A DNA stretch of 64,000 nucleotides from Winogradskyella echinorum (GTDB taxonomy: Bacteria > Bacteroidota > Bacteroidia > Flavobacteriales > Flavobacteriaceae): NCBI RefSeq assembly GCF_014297365.1, contig NZ_JACOQD010000001.1, positions 1,178,001-1,242,000 on the forward strand. Reading direction: 5' to 3'. Below are positions 34,354-43,177 of the stretch, in pieces. The notes beneath the pieces are model-generated. The model was given only the letters and a program-made list of their open reading frames with translations. It ran no database searches and was not told the origin of the DNA. The position numbers and the translations under genes are program-made. Numbering within the stretch: position 1 is the stretch's first letter; every line of letters starts with the position of its first letter.

Positions 34354-37062
34354 ATGATTAAGAACTACTTTATTAAAACAACAATTTTTGTTATTGCTTG
34401 TTTTTCTTTAACTGTTAGTGCTCAAAATTCTAATAAATTTTGGACAAGTATTAACGATGCAAAAGCAAATCAATCCGAGCAAATTTCAAGAAAAATTAGC
34501 CTTACAAAAGAGAAATTTTATCAATTAGATATTGAAGGTGTTAAAGCAGCTTTAGCTAATGTGGGGAATAGAGAGAACAAAGGAAACACGATTATTTCTT
34601 TTCCAAATTCTGAAGGAAAACTTAGTAGATATCAAGTTTTTGAAGCTTCTGTTATGGCACCAGAGCTTCAAGCTCAATTTCCTAATATGAGGGCATACTC
34701 AGGTCAAGGAATTGATAATCCAACAGAGATAGTTAGGTTTACAATTACTCCGAAAGGGCTGCATGCTATGTTTCTTGGAACATCAAATGGGACACAGTTT
34801 ATAGATCCATATACTGTAGATGGCAGTGTTTATACTGTTTATGCAAAGAAAAATTTAGAAGCTAGAAATTTTGATTTTGAATGTGGTGTTATAGACGAAC
34901 CAGAATTACTAAATAAGTCATTTGAAAATAATTTAGAAGCAAAAAATGCTAGTGATGGAACTTTAAGAAATTATAGAATTGCTATAGCCTGCACAGGAGA
35001 ATATACCGCTTTTCATGGTGGAACAGTTACGGATGCAATGGATGCCATTATGGTAACTTTAGCAAGAGTAAATGGTATTTATGAAAGAGAATTATCAATT
35101 ACAATGACGTTGGTTGCCAATAACTCAAGTATTGTATTTACAGATGCTGCCACTGATCCATTTAATAATGATAGTGCAAATATCTTAATAGGTCAAAGTC
35201 AAACAGAAATAAATTCTACTATTGGTAGTGCAAATTATGACATTGGTCACACATTTAGTACTGGAGCAGGTGGATTAGCTGGTCTTGGTGTTAGTTGTAA
35301 CAATAGTAATAAAGCAAGAGGAGTTACTGGTTCTCCACAGCCAGTAGGAGATTCTTATGACATTGATTTTGTGGCACACGAGCTTGGTCACCAATTTGGT
35401 TCAACACATACTTTTAATGGTAACCAAGTAAACTGTAGTGGAGGTAATAGAACAGGATCTTCAGCATACGAGCCTGGCAGTGGTTCTACCATAATGGCGT
35501 ATGCAGGTATTTGTGGGTCTGATAATGTTCAAGGTAATAGTGATGATTATTTTCACCAAAAAAGTTTAGAGTTAATTTGGAATCATATTACAAGTTCTTT
35601 TTTGTGTCCAGGAACGACTACAGCAACAGGTAATGACGAACCTACAGCAATAGCTGGTTCTGATTATACAATTCCTGGTGGAACTCCATATAAATTAGAT
35701 GGTAGTGGATCTTCGGACCCAAACGGAAATGGCTCACTTACTTATACTTGGGAGCAGTACGATTTAGGTCCTTCAGGTGTACCAACAGAAACAACGGTTA
35801 CAGGACCACTAGTTAGATCGTTTACTGGTACAGATGACCCAATTAGATATGTGCCACGACTTCCAGAAATTTTAAACAATGGTGGCATCTCTACAACTTG
35901 GGAAAAATTGTCAACAGTAAATAGAACAATTAATTATAACCTTACCGTAAGAGATAATAATGCTAATGGTGGCCAAACAGATTCTGATTTAATGTCAATT
36001 ACTAATGTAGCTGCTGCTGGTCCTTTTAGAGTGACTTCGCAGAGCACTAATCAAATTGTATGGACACCAGGGCAAACAGAAACTATAACTTGGGATGTAG
36101 CCGGAACAACCGCAAATGGTATAAACACTGCTAACGTTAATATTTTATTATCTACCGACGAAGGTCTAACTTATAATACAGTTTTAGCATCTAATGTACC
36201 AAATGATGGTTCTCATGATATTACTGTACCAAATGTAAGTGCACCTAAATGTAGAATTATGGTTGAAGGAGCAGGTAATATCTTTTTTAATGTCAACAAT
36301 TTTTTCTTCGCTATTGGTAACTACGAATATCAAAATGTGGATGTGTGTGAGAGCTTTACATTTAATTTTGGAGGTATTTCTGTGCCAGAAAGCACAACTA
36401 CATATTCTGGCTATACATTAAATGTTCCAACATCTTTAACGATGACAGATGCTAATATTACAGTTGATATTACACATCCAAACAGTGGTGATTTATTATA
36501 TGGCTTTAGACATCCAGCTTATGTAGGTTCTTTTCTAATAAGATTGGCTTCGCAAGACTGTCCTGGCAGTGCAAATCCTAATATTGTTTATGATGATGAG
36601 GGGTCAGCCATTAATTGCGGAACCATAAGTAATGGAGATAATGTAACACCACAAGAACCACTTTCTGTAGTAGATGGAACTAACTCCCAAGGGAATTGGG
36701 CATTTTTTATTTTTGACAATACAGTAGATGGTACAACAAGTTCAATTAATACAGTAACCATTGAAGTGTGTGAAAACTCAAGTGAACCAGTATTATCAAC
36801 TACACAAAACGAGATAGATGGTTTATCTATATATCCTAACCCAAATAATGGTGAGTTTAATATAGGTTTTAATCCTAAGTCTGGTGAAGCTATTACTGTT
36901 GAAGTTTACGATATAAGAGGAAGAGCGATTTATATTAATCAATTTAGTAGTGTAAGTAGATTTGATGAAACTATTAGACTCAATAATGCGCAATCAGGAG
37001 TTTATTTATTAACTATTATGGATGGTTCGCAAAAAGTGACGAAGAAAATAATAGTAGATTAA
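34354..37062 (+). CDS. Secreted M12B-type (reprolysin-like) zinc metalloprotease with P domain and T9SS sorting domain
   Basis: This 902-residue protein has a signal peptide (to about 23), a propeptide-like region (about 25-190) and a metalloprotease domain (about 205-430). The latter has the extended zinc motif AHELGHQFGSTH (first His 342) and a downstream Met-turn region (STIMAY). A PKD/Ig-like stretch follows (about 430-530, YKLDGSGSSDPNGNGSLTYTWEQY), then further beta-domains, a proprotein-convertase P-like domain (about 665-805, ITHPNSGDL, NSQGNWAFFIFDNTVDG) and a type A T9SS tail (LSIYPNPNNGEF to KKIIVD). It probably degrades extracellular protein. Confidence 0.9.
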   Translation: MIKNYFIKTTIFVIACFSLTVSAQNSNKFWTSINDAKANQSEQISRKISLTKEKFYQLDIEGVKAALANVGNRENKGNTIISFPNSEGKLSRYQVFEASVMAPELQAQFPNMRAYSGQGIDNPTEIVRFTITPKGLHAMFLGTSNGTQFIDPYTVDGSVYTVYAKKNLEARNFDFECGVIDEPELLNKSFENNLEAKNASDGTLRNYRIAIACTGEYTAFHGGTVTDAMDAIMVTLARVNGIYERELSITMTLVANNSSIVFTDAATDPFNNDSANILIGQSQTEINSTIGSANYDIGHTFSTGAGGLAGLGVSCNNSNKARGVTGSPQPVGDSYDIDFVAHELGHQFGSTHTFNGNQVNCSGGNRTGSSAYEPGSGSTIMAYAGICGSDNVQGNSDDYFHQKSLELIWNHITSSFLCPGTTTATGNDEPTAIAGSDYTIPGGTPYKLDGSGSSDPNGNGSLTYTWEQYDLGPSGVPTETTVTGPLVRSFTGTDDPIRYVPRLPEILNNGGISTTWEKLSTVNRTINYNLTVRDNNANGGQTDSDLMSITNVAAAGPFRVTSQSTNQIVWTPGQTETITWDVAGTTANGINTANVNILLSTDEGLTYNTVLASNVPNDGSHDITVPNVSAPKCRIMVEGAGNIFFNVNNFFFAIGNYEYQNVDVCESFTFNFGGISVPESTTTYSGYTLNVPTSLTMTDANITVDITHPNSGDLLYGFRHPAYVGSFLIRLASQDCPGSANPNIVYDDEGSAINCGTISNGDNVTPQEPLSVVDGTNSQGNWAFFIFDNTVDGTTSSINTVTIEVCENSSEPVLSTTQNEIDGLSIYPNPNNGEFNIGFNPKSGEAITVEVYDIRGRAIYINQFSSVSRFDETIRLNNAQSGVYLLTIMDGSQKVTKKIIVD

Positions 37063-37080
37063 TAATTTAATTTATACTTT

Positions 37081-37109
37081 AAAAGCTCCTAATATTGGGA
37101 GCTTTTTTT
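37081..37109 (+). terminator. Rho-independent terminator after the metalloprotease gene
   Basis: AAAAGCTCC (37081-37089) pairs with GGAGCTTTT (37098-37106), followed by more T. It ends 6 bp before the next start codon, so the oxidoreductase promoter must overlap it or lie within the protease gene. Confidence 0.85.
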
Positions 37110-37114
37110 ATACC

Positions 37115-38227
37115 ATGAATTTATCTTACTGGGAAATAAAAACTTGGCTAACCAACATAGATTATACTATAGTTGGAAGTGGCATTGTTGGACTAAATTG
37201 TGCTTTGCAATTAAAAAGCCGTTTTCCAAAAGCTAAAATCGTGGTTATCGAAAAAGGAGTATTACCACAAGGTGCAAGTACAAAAAATGCTGGATTTGCC
37301 TGTTTTGGTAGTTTAAGCGAAATCATTGAAGATTTACAACATCATTCTACAGAAGAAGTTTTAGAGCTGATTAACAAGCGAATAAAAGGCTTGCAACTGC
37401 TGCGCAGCACGTTAGGAGATAAAATTATTGATTATCAAAATTTAGGTGGTTATGAGTTATTCTTAAAAGCTGATGACATGCTCTATGATTTATGTCTGAG
37501 TAAACAGCCTGAAATAAATGAACTCCTTTATCCAATTTTTAATTCTGAAGTATTTATATTCAAAGAAAACAATTTTGGTTTCAATAATATAAAAGCCAAA
37601 TATTGTTTTAATCATTATGAAGGACAAATAGATACAGGTAAAATGATGGATGCATTACTGTTTAAAGTACAATCCTTAGGAATTAAAATATTAAATAACA
37701 TTACAGTTCAATCTTTTTCTGAAAACACTAATTCTGTAAAATTAAAAACTAATCATTTTGAATTTTCATCAGGGAAAGTTTGTATAGCAACCAATGGTTT
37801 TGCCAAACAGCTAAATATACCTAATGTTAAACCAGCAAGAGCTCAAGTTTTAATCACCAAACCAATAGATAATTTACAAATAAAAGGCACATTTCATTTA
37901 GACAAGGGTTACTATTATTTCAGAAATATAGATAATCGAATTTTATTTGGAGGAGGTAGAAACCTCGATTTTAAGGCTGAAGAAACTACAGAATTTAGTG
38001 AAACTAAAATCATTCAAAATACATTAGAAGAACTATTAAAAACAACAATTTTGCCATCTACTGATTTTGAAATAGATCATCGCTGGAGCGGAATAATGGG
38101 AGTTGGACAACAGAAAAATGCCATTGTAAAACAGTTATCAAATAATGTGTTTTGCGGAGTACGTTTAGGAGGCATGGGAGTTGCCATAGGTAGTTTAGTT
38201 GGTAGAGAATTAGCAGATTTGTTGTAA
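37115..38227 (+). CDS. FAD-dependent oxidoreductase (DAO family)
   Basis: This 370-residue protein has an N-terminal dinucleotide-binding fold (IDYTIVGSGIVGLNCALQL, VVIEKG) and a C-terminal FAD-contacting segment (RLGGMGVAIGSLVGRELADLL). It resembles D-amino-acid dehydrogenase or glycine oxidase-like DAO enzymes that oxidise amines. The substrate is not assignable. It has no close operon partner; 106 bp separate it from the next gene. Confidence 0.88.
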   Translation: MNLSYWEIKTWLTNIDYTIVGSGIVGLNCALQLKSRFPKAKIVVIEKGVLPQGASTKNAGFACFGSLSEIIEDLQHHSTEEVLELINKRIKGLQLLRSTLGDKIIDYQNLGGYELFLKADDMLYDLCLSKQPEINELLYPIFNSEVFIFKENNFGFNNIKAKYCFNHYEGQIDTGKMMDALLFKVQSLGIKILNNITVQSFSENTNSVKLKTNHFEFSSGKVCIATNGFAKQLNIPNVKPARAQVLITKPIDNLQIKGTFHLDKGYYYFRNIDNRILFGGGRNLDFKAEETTEFSETKIIQNTLEELLKTTILPSTDFEIDHRWSGIMGVGQQKNAIVKQLSNNVFCGVRLGGMGVAIGSLVGRELADLL

Positions 38228-38263
38228 TTTTTATTCTTAAAATGAATTAAATAGTATAATTGC

Positions 38264-38271
38264 CTATTTTT
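38264..38271 (+). promoter_or_regulatory. Possible -7 element for the 38334-46986 envelope gene run
   Basis: TATTTTTG matches TAnnTTTG, 63 bp before the lipoprotein start. There is no -33 element at the expected distance. Confidence 0.3.
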
Positions 38272-38333
38272 GAATCAGTTTTGTCCTACATTTATTTTTT
38301 AGATGGCACAACCCCAAAAATCAATACTTTATC

Positions 38334-39017
38334 ATGAAAAGAGTTTTCAATATATCTTTATTACTTTTTAGCTTAACCTTATTTACAAGTTGTTTTGAGG
38401 TTTTAGAAGAGATTAGTTTAAATGCCGATGGTAGTGGAAAGATGCTAGTAACTTTTAATCTCAGTAAAAGTAAATCGAAAATCGCATCTATAATGCTTTT
38501 AGATAGTGTAAATGGTCATAAGGTACCATCAAAAGAAGATATAGGTAAAGCCTTAAAAGAAGCTAAAAATCATTTAAAAACTATAAATGGTATTACCAAT
38601 ATAAATACAACTACAGATTACGATAATTATATTTTTACAATATCTTGTGATTTCACGTCTATAGACAATTTAGATTCTGTTTTTAAAGATCTTATAAGTA
38701 AGCACAACAAAAAGAGCAAAACAAACTTTAGCACTTCCAATTTTTCTTTTAACTCAAGTATAAATAGCTTTAAACGATCATTTTCATATGATAATAGTAT
38801 TAAAAGAAATTTTAATAAACTGAATAGTGAAGATCGCAAAATTTTTGAAGGTGCCAACTATACGAGTATTTATCGATTTAAAAATGATGTTAAAGAAGTA
38901 TCTAACACAAATGCTAAAATATCTCCGAACAAGAAAGCTGTATTTCTTAAAGTAGATGTTATGTCATTAATATTAGGTAAAAAATCGATTTCAAATACTA
39001 TTAAATTATCAAAATAA
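38334..39017 (+). CDS. Hypothetical lipoprotein
   Basis: This 227-residue protein has a lipoprotein signal (LTLFTSCFEVLEEIS, Cys20). The mature part begins ISLNADGSGKMLVTFNLSKSKSK, a pattern seen in flavobacterial lipoproteins of unknown role. The rest is rich in Ser, Lys and Asn. It lies 26 bp upstream of the 731-residue protein on the same strand and is probably the first gene of that operon. Confidence 0.75.
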   Translation: MKRVFNISLLLFSLTLFTSCFEVLEEISLNADGSGKMLVTFNLSKSKSKIASIMLLDSVNGHKVPSKEDIGKALKEAKNHLKTINGITNINTTTDYDNYIFTISCDFTSIDNLDSVFKDLISKHNKKSKTNFSTSNFSFNSSINSFKRSFSYDNSIKRNFNKLNSEDRKIFEGANYTSIYRFKNDVKEVSNTNAKISPNKKAVFLKVDVMSLILGKKSISNTIKLSK

Positions 39018-39043
39018 AAAGAACAACCCAAACCAACTTAAAA

Positions 39044-41239
39044 ATGAAAAAACTATTACTCTTTACTTATCTATTTTGCATTTCGTTATTAGTAAATGCC
39101 CAAGATTTAGTTTCAAAAATACCAAGAGACGCTAAAGCTGTTGTTTCCATAAAAGGCGGAAACGTTACAGACTTGGTTTCTATTGCTGAATTTGAAAATT
39201 CTAAAATAGGCAAAATGTTCTTAAAGGAAATGCTAAGAGAAACAGATGGTAAAGTGTCTAATTTAGACGATTTAGGAATAGATTTAAATCGCAGTTTCTA
39301 TTACTTTATGCAATCAGATACCCTTGGTTTTAAACATAGCTTTTTAATACCTCTAAAAAATAAGGAAGGTTTTGAAAGCTTAATGCCAGAGCGACAAAAG
39401 GAAAAAATAATAAAGGATGGAGATCTATCGTATTTTGTAGACCCTTATGATAGCATGGTTACAATGTGGAATGATAATATGTTATTATTAACTTTTTCGC
39501 AGCAAACAAGTCAGCATAATGACTATAGCTATAACGATTATGGTGTAGTAGAAGAATATGCTGTAGAAGAAGCAGTTGATGTTGTGGATGAGGCAGTTGC
39601 AACGGATTATCCTGTAATGACTTTTTCTGAGTCAGAATTTAATTTTGGTAATATAGCACAAGGGGAAATAGTTGAGCATTCATTTGTATTTACAAATACC
39701 GGAAACTCAGATTTAATAATTTCAGATGCAAGAGCCAGTTGTGGTTGCACAGTTCCTAATTACCCTAATACAGCTATTAGTCCTGGTGAATCTGGTGAAA
39801 TAACTGTTAAGTTCAATAGTAAAAATAGATCTGGCATTCAGAATAAAACAATAACGTTAACTACAAATACAGAAAACGGTACCGAAACACTTAAAATAAA
39901 GTCTTATGTAGGCGATGAAGAAGTTGTAGAAGAAATAATTGAAGTAGAAGAGATAATGGCAGAGGAGACGGTTATTGAATCTACAGAGTCTATTTACAAT
40001 GAAGATTATTATGAAAGAATAAGAAAAGAAAGAGAAGCAAAGCAGTTAGAAGAAAATAAAGTACTTATTGCTTATGCAAAGTCAACCATGATTGGTAATT
40101 ATGCTAAAGGGTCTATTTTAAAAAATTCTAAATATACCAAAGCTGTTGGTAAAGGTAAGGACGAAGCAATTGCATGGATTGGTGATTTTGGTTCTATGTA
40201 TTCAGATATATTAAAACAAGCAACCTATGGTTTAGGCCCTAATTATATGGGCTTATACGATACTATGGATAATATTTACGGAGATATGTCTGTAACATCT
40301 AGACTTAATTTTGAAAAGGAGCATGCATCACTTAACACCAGTTATACCATGAATGACAACATGGCTAAATACGTTAAAGCGATGTATGATGGTAAAATGA
40401 ATTCAAACTTCTTTAACTACTTTAACGAAGATAAAATGTTAGGGTATTTTTCTATAAACGCTAGTACAAAAGGTATTTTAGAAGCTTATCCAGATATGAT
40501 GACTAACATGTTTGAGAATTTCAAAGATGATGAAGTTGCGGCATTTATTCCTATTGGTATGCGTCTTTTATCATTAATTATTGATGAAGAAGGAGTCGCA
40601 AAAATTCTGCGAGGTGATATGTTATTTGTTCTTACAGAAATGAAAGAAAGAGAACTGAGTTATACAACCTATGAATATGATGAAAATTATGAAAGAACTG
40701 AAGTAACTAAAACTAAAAAAGAAACTTTACCAGGTTTTTTAATGATGATTACCTCCTCTGAAGGCGACATGTTTCGTAAACTAATGGATATTGCAGTTAA
40801 AGAAAGTAGAGGAGAAGTTACTTTAAATGCTAATGGCATCTACCAATTGAAAACAAATGACTTACCAATAGAGTTAAATTTTATGTTTAAGGACAACGCA
40901 ATACTTATGGGAACTTCTTTTGAAGATATGGTTGCTATAAAAAACGGTAATTATAAAGGCAAAGTGGGCGGAACACATAAAAATTTAATTAAGAAAAACT
41001 CAAGCATCATATACGTAAACGGACAAGAAATTGCTTCAACATTCCCGAGAGAAGTAATGCCAGATGACATAAAAAAGCGAATAGACTTTATTTCTGAAAA
41101 CACAAGAGATGTCCTTTTTAGAACAAGTAAAGTTAAAAACAACTCTATGGAAGGTGAATTGATATTAAATACACCAGAGAAAGGACATAAGAATAGTTTA
41201 GCTTACTTTTTAAATATGATTAACGCATTAATCGATTAA
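39044..41239 (+). CDS. Exported DUF4836-like protein with an embedded DUF1573 domain
   Basis: This 731-residue protein has a signal peptide (to about 19, ISLLVNAQD). Its first section (about 20-160, KIPRDAKAVVSIKGGNVTDLV) and last section (about 330-731) look like the DUF4836 type. Between them, at about residues 193-288, sits an Ig-like DUF1573/HYDIN-type module (FNFGNIAQGEIVEHSFVFTN, ASCGCTVPNYP, SPGESGEITVKF). Acidic Glu/Val-rich linkers flank it on both sides. The module seems to have been inserted. The YEYDENYERTEV stretch (about 545) recurs in the next protein. The function is unknown; it is probably periplasmic or surface-bound. Confidence 0.75.
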   Translation: MKKLLLFTYLFCISLLVNAQDLVSKIPRDAKAVVSIKGGNVTDLVSIAEFENSKIGKMFLKEMLRETDGKVSNLDDLGIDLNRSFYYFMQSDTLGFKHSFLIPLKNKEGFESLMPERQKEKIIKDGDLSYFVDPYDSMVTMWNDNMLLLTFSQQTSQHNDYSYNDYGVVEEYAVEEAVDVVDEAVATDYPVMTFSESEFNFGNIAQGEIVEHSFVFTNTGNSDLIISDARASCGCTVPNYPNTAISPGESGEITVKFNSKNRSGIQNKTITLTTNTENGTETLKIKSYVGDEEVVEEIIEVEEIMAEETVIESTESIYNEDYYERIRKEREAKQLEENKVLIAYAKSTMIGNYAKGSILKNSKYTKAVGKGKDEAIAWIGDFGSMYSDILKQATYGLGPNYMGLYDTMDNIYGDMSVTSRLNFEKEHASLNTSYTMNDNMAKYVKAMYDGKMNSNFFNYFNEDKMLGYFSINASTKGILEAYPDMMTNMFENFKDDEVAAFIPIGMRLLSLIIDEEGVAKILRGDMLFVLTEMKERELSYTTYEYDENYERTEVTKTKKETLPGFLMMITSSEGDMFRKLMDIAVKESRGEVTLNANGIYQLKTNDLPIELNFMFKDNAILMGTSFEDMVAIKNGNYKGKVGGTHKNLIKKNSSIIYVNGQEIASTFPREVMPDDIKKRIDFISENTRDVLFRTSKVKNNSMEGELILNTPEKGHKNSLAYFLNMINALID

Positions 41240-41257
41240 TTTATTAAAAGAAATCTT

Positions 41258-42679
41258 TTGAAAAAACGTTTAAAAATAACCCTATCAATACTTGTATTAG
41301 TATTGTTAGGGTATTTTGGTTATACTCATTTTAAGAAAACTTCCGTTTTACTTAATGTTATTCATAAAGACGCAGAAACCGTTTTAAAAATTGGTATTCA
41401 CGATATTACAAAAACACTAGTTTTAGACGCACTTTCATCACCAGGTTATTATTGGGAACAGACGGAATCTATAAGAAAAGACAAAAAGAAAGACTCAATT
41501 AAAAAGGTTAAAGGGGTAGATTTAAAACCATACGCAATGGCCTTTTATACTCTTAAAAACATTAATAACACCCTTTTTACCACCTTAAAAATAGATGATT
41601 CAGAAGCTTTTGAAAAATACATAGACAAGTATTCCAAAAAGAAGTCGAGTGTTATTACAGTTAATGCAAAAGGTTATAAGAATCTAATTTTAGAGAAGTC
41701 TAAACTAATACTTGCTTGGAATTCAGAGAAAATAGCCGTAGCCTTAACTACAAACACCTCTTTAGAAAACATAAAAACTGTTTTTGAAGATGTTCTTTTA
41801 TATAACAAACTTATTTCAGATAAAAATCATCCTATTATAAAAAAGCTAAGTAAGGCATCAGACCATGTTACTTTTTTAAATAAAGAAAGTTTAATATCTC
41901 TTAATTTTAAAGACAGTGAAGCTTTAGTAGATGGTATTTTGCACACCCAAAGCAAAGACAGATACAAAACGAACATAACTTACAATAGTTTACCAGAAGC
42001 TGCATTACAATTTTATTTTGATGCTAATTTTGATAAAGAAGAAAACAAAAAAATGTTTATAGAAAGTTTAAAAGACGCTTCTTTCTTCACTAAAAACAAT
42101 CTATCAGTAGCAGAAATAATAGACAAATCAAAAGGCTATTTTAGTGCAACAATTAGTGGTACTACAACACAACAAGATACAATTGTTAGTTACGAATATG
42201 ACGATAATTTCGAGAAAATTGCTGTAAAAACGTTGCAAGAAAAGAAAGCTCCAAAAATATCTATTAACGTTGAGGTTGAAGAAAATAAAAGTTTAATGGA
42301 TTATCTAAAAACTCAAGGGGCAATAAAAAACAATGTATTAACAAGTATTCCATATTATACATTTTATGCCAAAGAAAACAATAATCAAACCTCATTTAAT
42401 ACAACACAAGAAAATATAAAACTCGAAGAAAAACAGAGCTCTAGTTTTTTTAAGCTCAATGTTAATTTTAATCGTTTACAAGAAGATTTATCAATTCCCA
42501 AAGCAAATGAGGTTTTTGCATTACTAAATGTGTTAAGAATTGAGGCAAATCAAATTAAAAGCACCAATCAAATTAAAATACAAGGTAATCTTGTAGGTAA
42601 AAATGAAGATATAAATATTGCCTCTCAGATTTTCTTTGGGTTTCAAAAAAGCGAATCAGAAGAGAAACTTGATAACTAA
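41258..42679 (+). CDS. Membrane-anchored paralogue of the preceding DUF4836-like protein
   Basis: This 473-residue protein has one N-terminal membrane helix (about 6-22) and starts with TTG. The segment VIHKDAETVLKIGIHDITKTLVLDAL mirrors the IPRDAKAVVSIKGGNVTDLVSIAEF start of its neighbour. YEYDDNFEKIAVKT mirrors YEYDENYERTEV. It is therefore likely related, but without the DUF1573 insert. It lies 18 bp after the neighbour and is co-transcribed. The role is unknown. Confidence 0.7.
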   Translation: MKKRLKITLSILVLVLLGYFGYTHFKKTSVLLNVIHKDAETVLKIGIHDITKTLVLDALSSPGYYWEQTESIRKDKKKDSIKKVKGVDLKPYAMAFYTLKNINNTLFTTLKIDDSEAFEKYIDKYSKKKSSVITVNAKGYKNLILEKSKLILAWNSEKIAVALTTNTSLENIKTVFEDVLLYNKLISDKNHPIIKKLSKASDHVTFLNKESLISLNFKDSEALVDGILHTQSKDRYKTNITYNSLPEAALQFYFDANFDKEENKKMFIESLKDASFFTKNNLSVAEIIDKSKGYFSATISGTTTQQDTIVSYEYDDNFEKIAVKTLQEKKAPKISINVEVEENKSLMDYLKTQGAIKNNVLTSIPYYTFYAKENNNQTSFNTTQENIKLEEKQSSSFFKLNVNFNRLQEDLSIPKANEVFALLNVLRIEANQIKSTNQIKIQGNLVGKNEDINIASQIFFGFQKSESEEKLDN

Positions 42680-42703
42680 TTTATTTTAAACGAGAATTGA
42701 GAA

Positions 42704-43156
42704 ATGACTTATATAAAACAAGAACTATACGCTCAATGTCAGGCATTTGTTAATGCTCGTTTAGAAGCTATAACAAAGACGATTCATGAAATTCAAGAAT
42801 CTCTAACTTCAGAAACCAAAAGTAGTGCAGGCGATAAGCACGAAACAGGTCGAGCTATGTTGCAACTAGAACGCGAAAAAGCAGGGAATCAGCTAGCCGA
42901 AATTCAAAAAATAAAAGAGGTACTTCAGAAAATTGACACAGATACTCATCATAAAAAGGTAGCACGTGGAAGTTTGGTATATACGTCGCAGTTTAATTAT
43001 TATTTGGCGATTAGTGCTGGTGAAATTATATTAGAAAATGAAAAATTCTATGCCATTTCAGCATCTACGCCTATTGCCCAACTTTTATTATCTAAAACAG
43101 TTGGTGAGCAAATTCAATTTAGAAGCACTACTTTTGTAATCACTAAAATTGAGTAA
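42704..43156 (+). CDS. GreA/GreB-like small protein
   Basis: This 150-residue protein has a helical coiled-coil N-half (about 1-85, KQELYAQCQAFVNARLEAI...) and a beta-rich C-half (about 90-150). It resembles the GreA/GreB fold with a C-terminal FKBP-like domain (LAISAGEIILENEKFYAISASTPIAQLLLSKTVGEQI). Similar flavobacterial proteins are often mislabelled as 3-oxoacyl-ACP synthases; no such active site is present. It may bind RNA polymerase in the secondary channel, which is inferred from the shape only. Confidence 0.7.
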   Translation: MTYIKQELYAQCQAFVNARLEAITKTIHEIQESLTSETKSSAGDKHETGRAMLQLEREKAGNQLAEIQKIKEVLQKIDTDTHHKKVARGSLVYTSQFNYYLAISAGEIILENEKFYAISASTPIAQLLLSKTVGEQIQFRSTTFVITKIE

Positions 43157-43177
43157 TAAAGCTCAAGTATTATCTTA

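Noticed and set aside
42704..43156. GreA-like protein as a 3-oxoacyl-ACP synthase
   Set aside because: There is no Cys-His-Asn/His triad or thiolase fold. The shape is a coiled coil plus a small beta domain.
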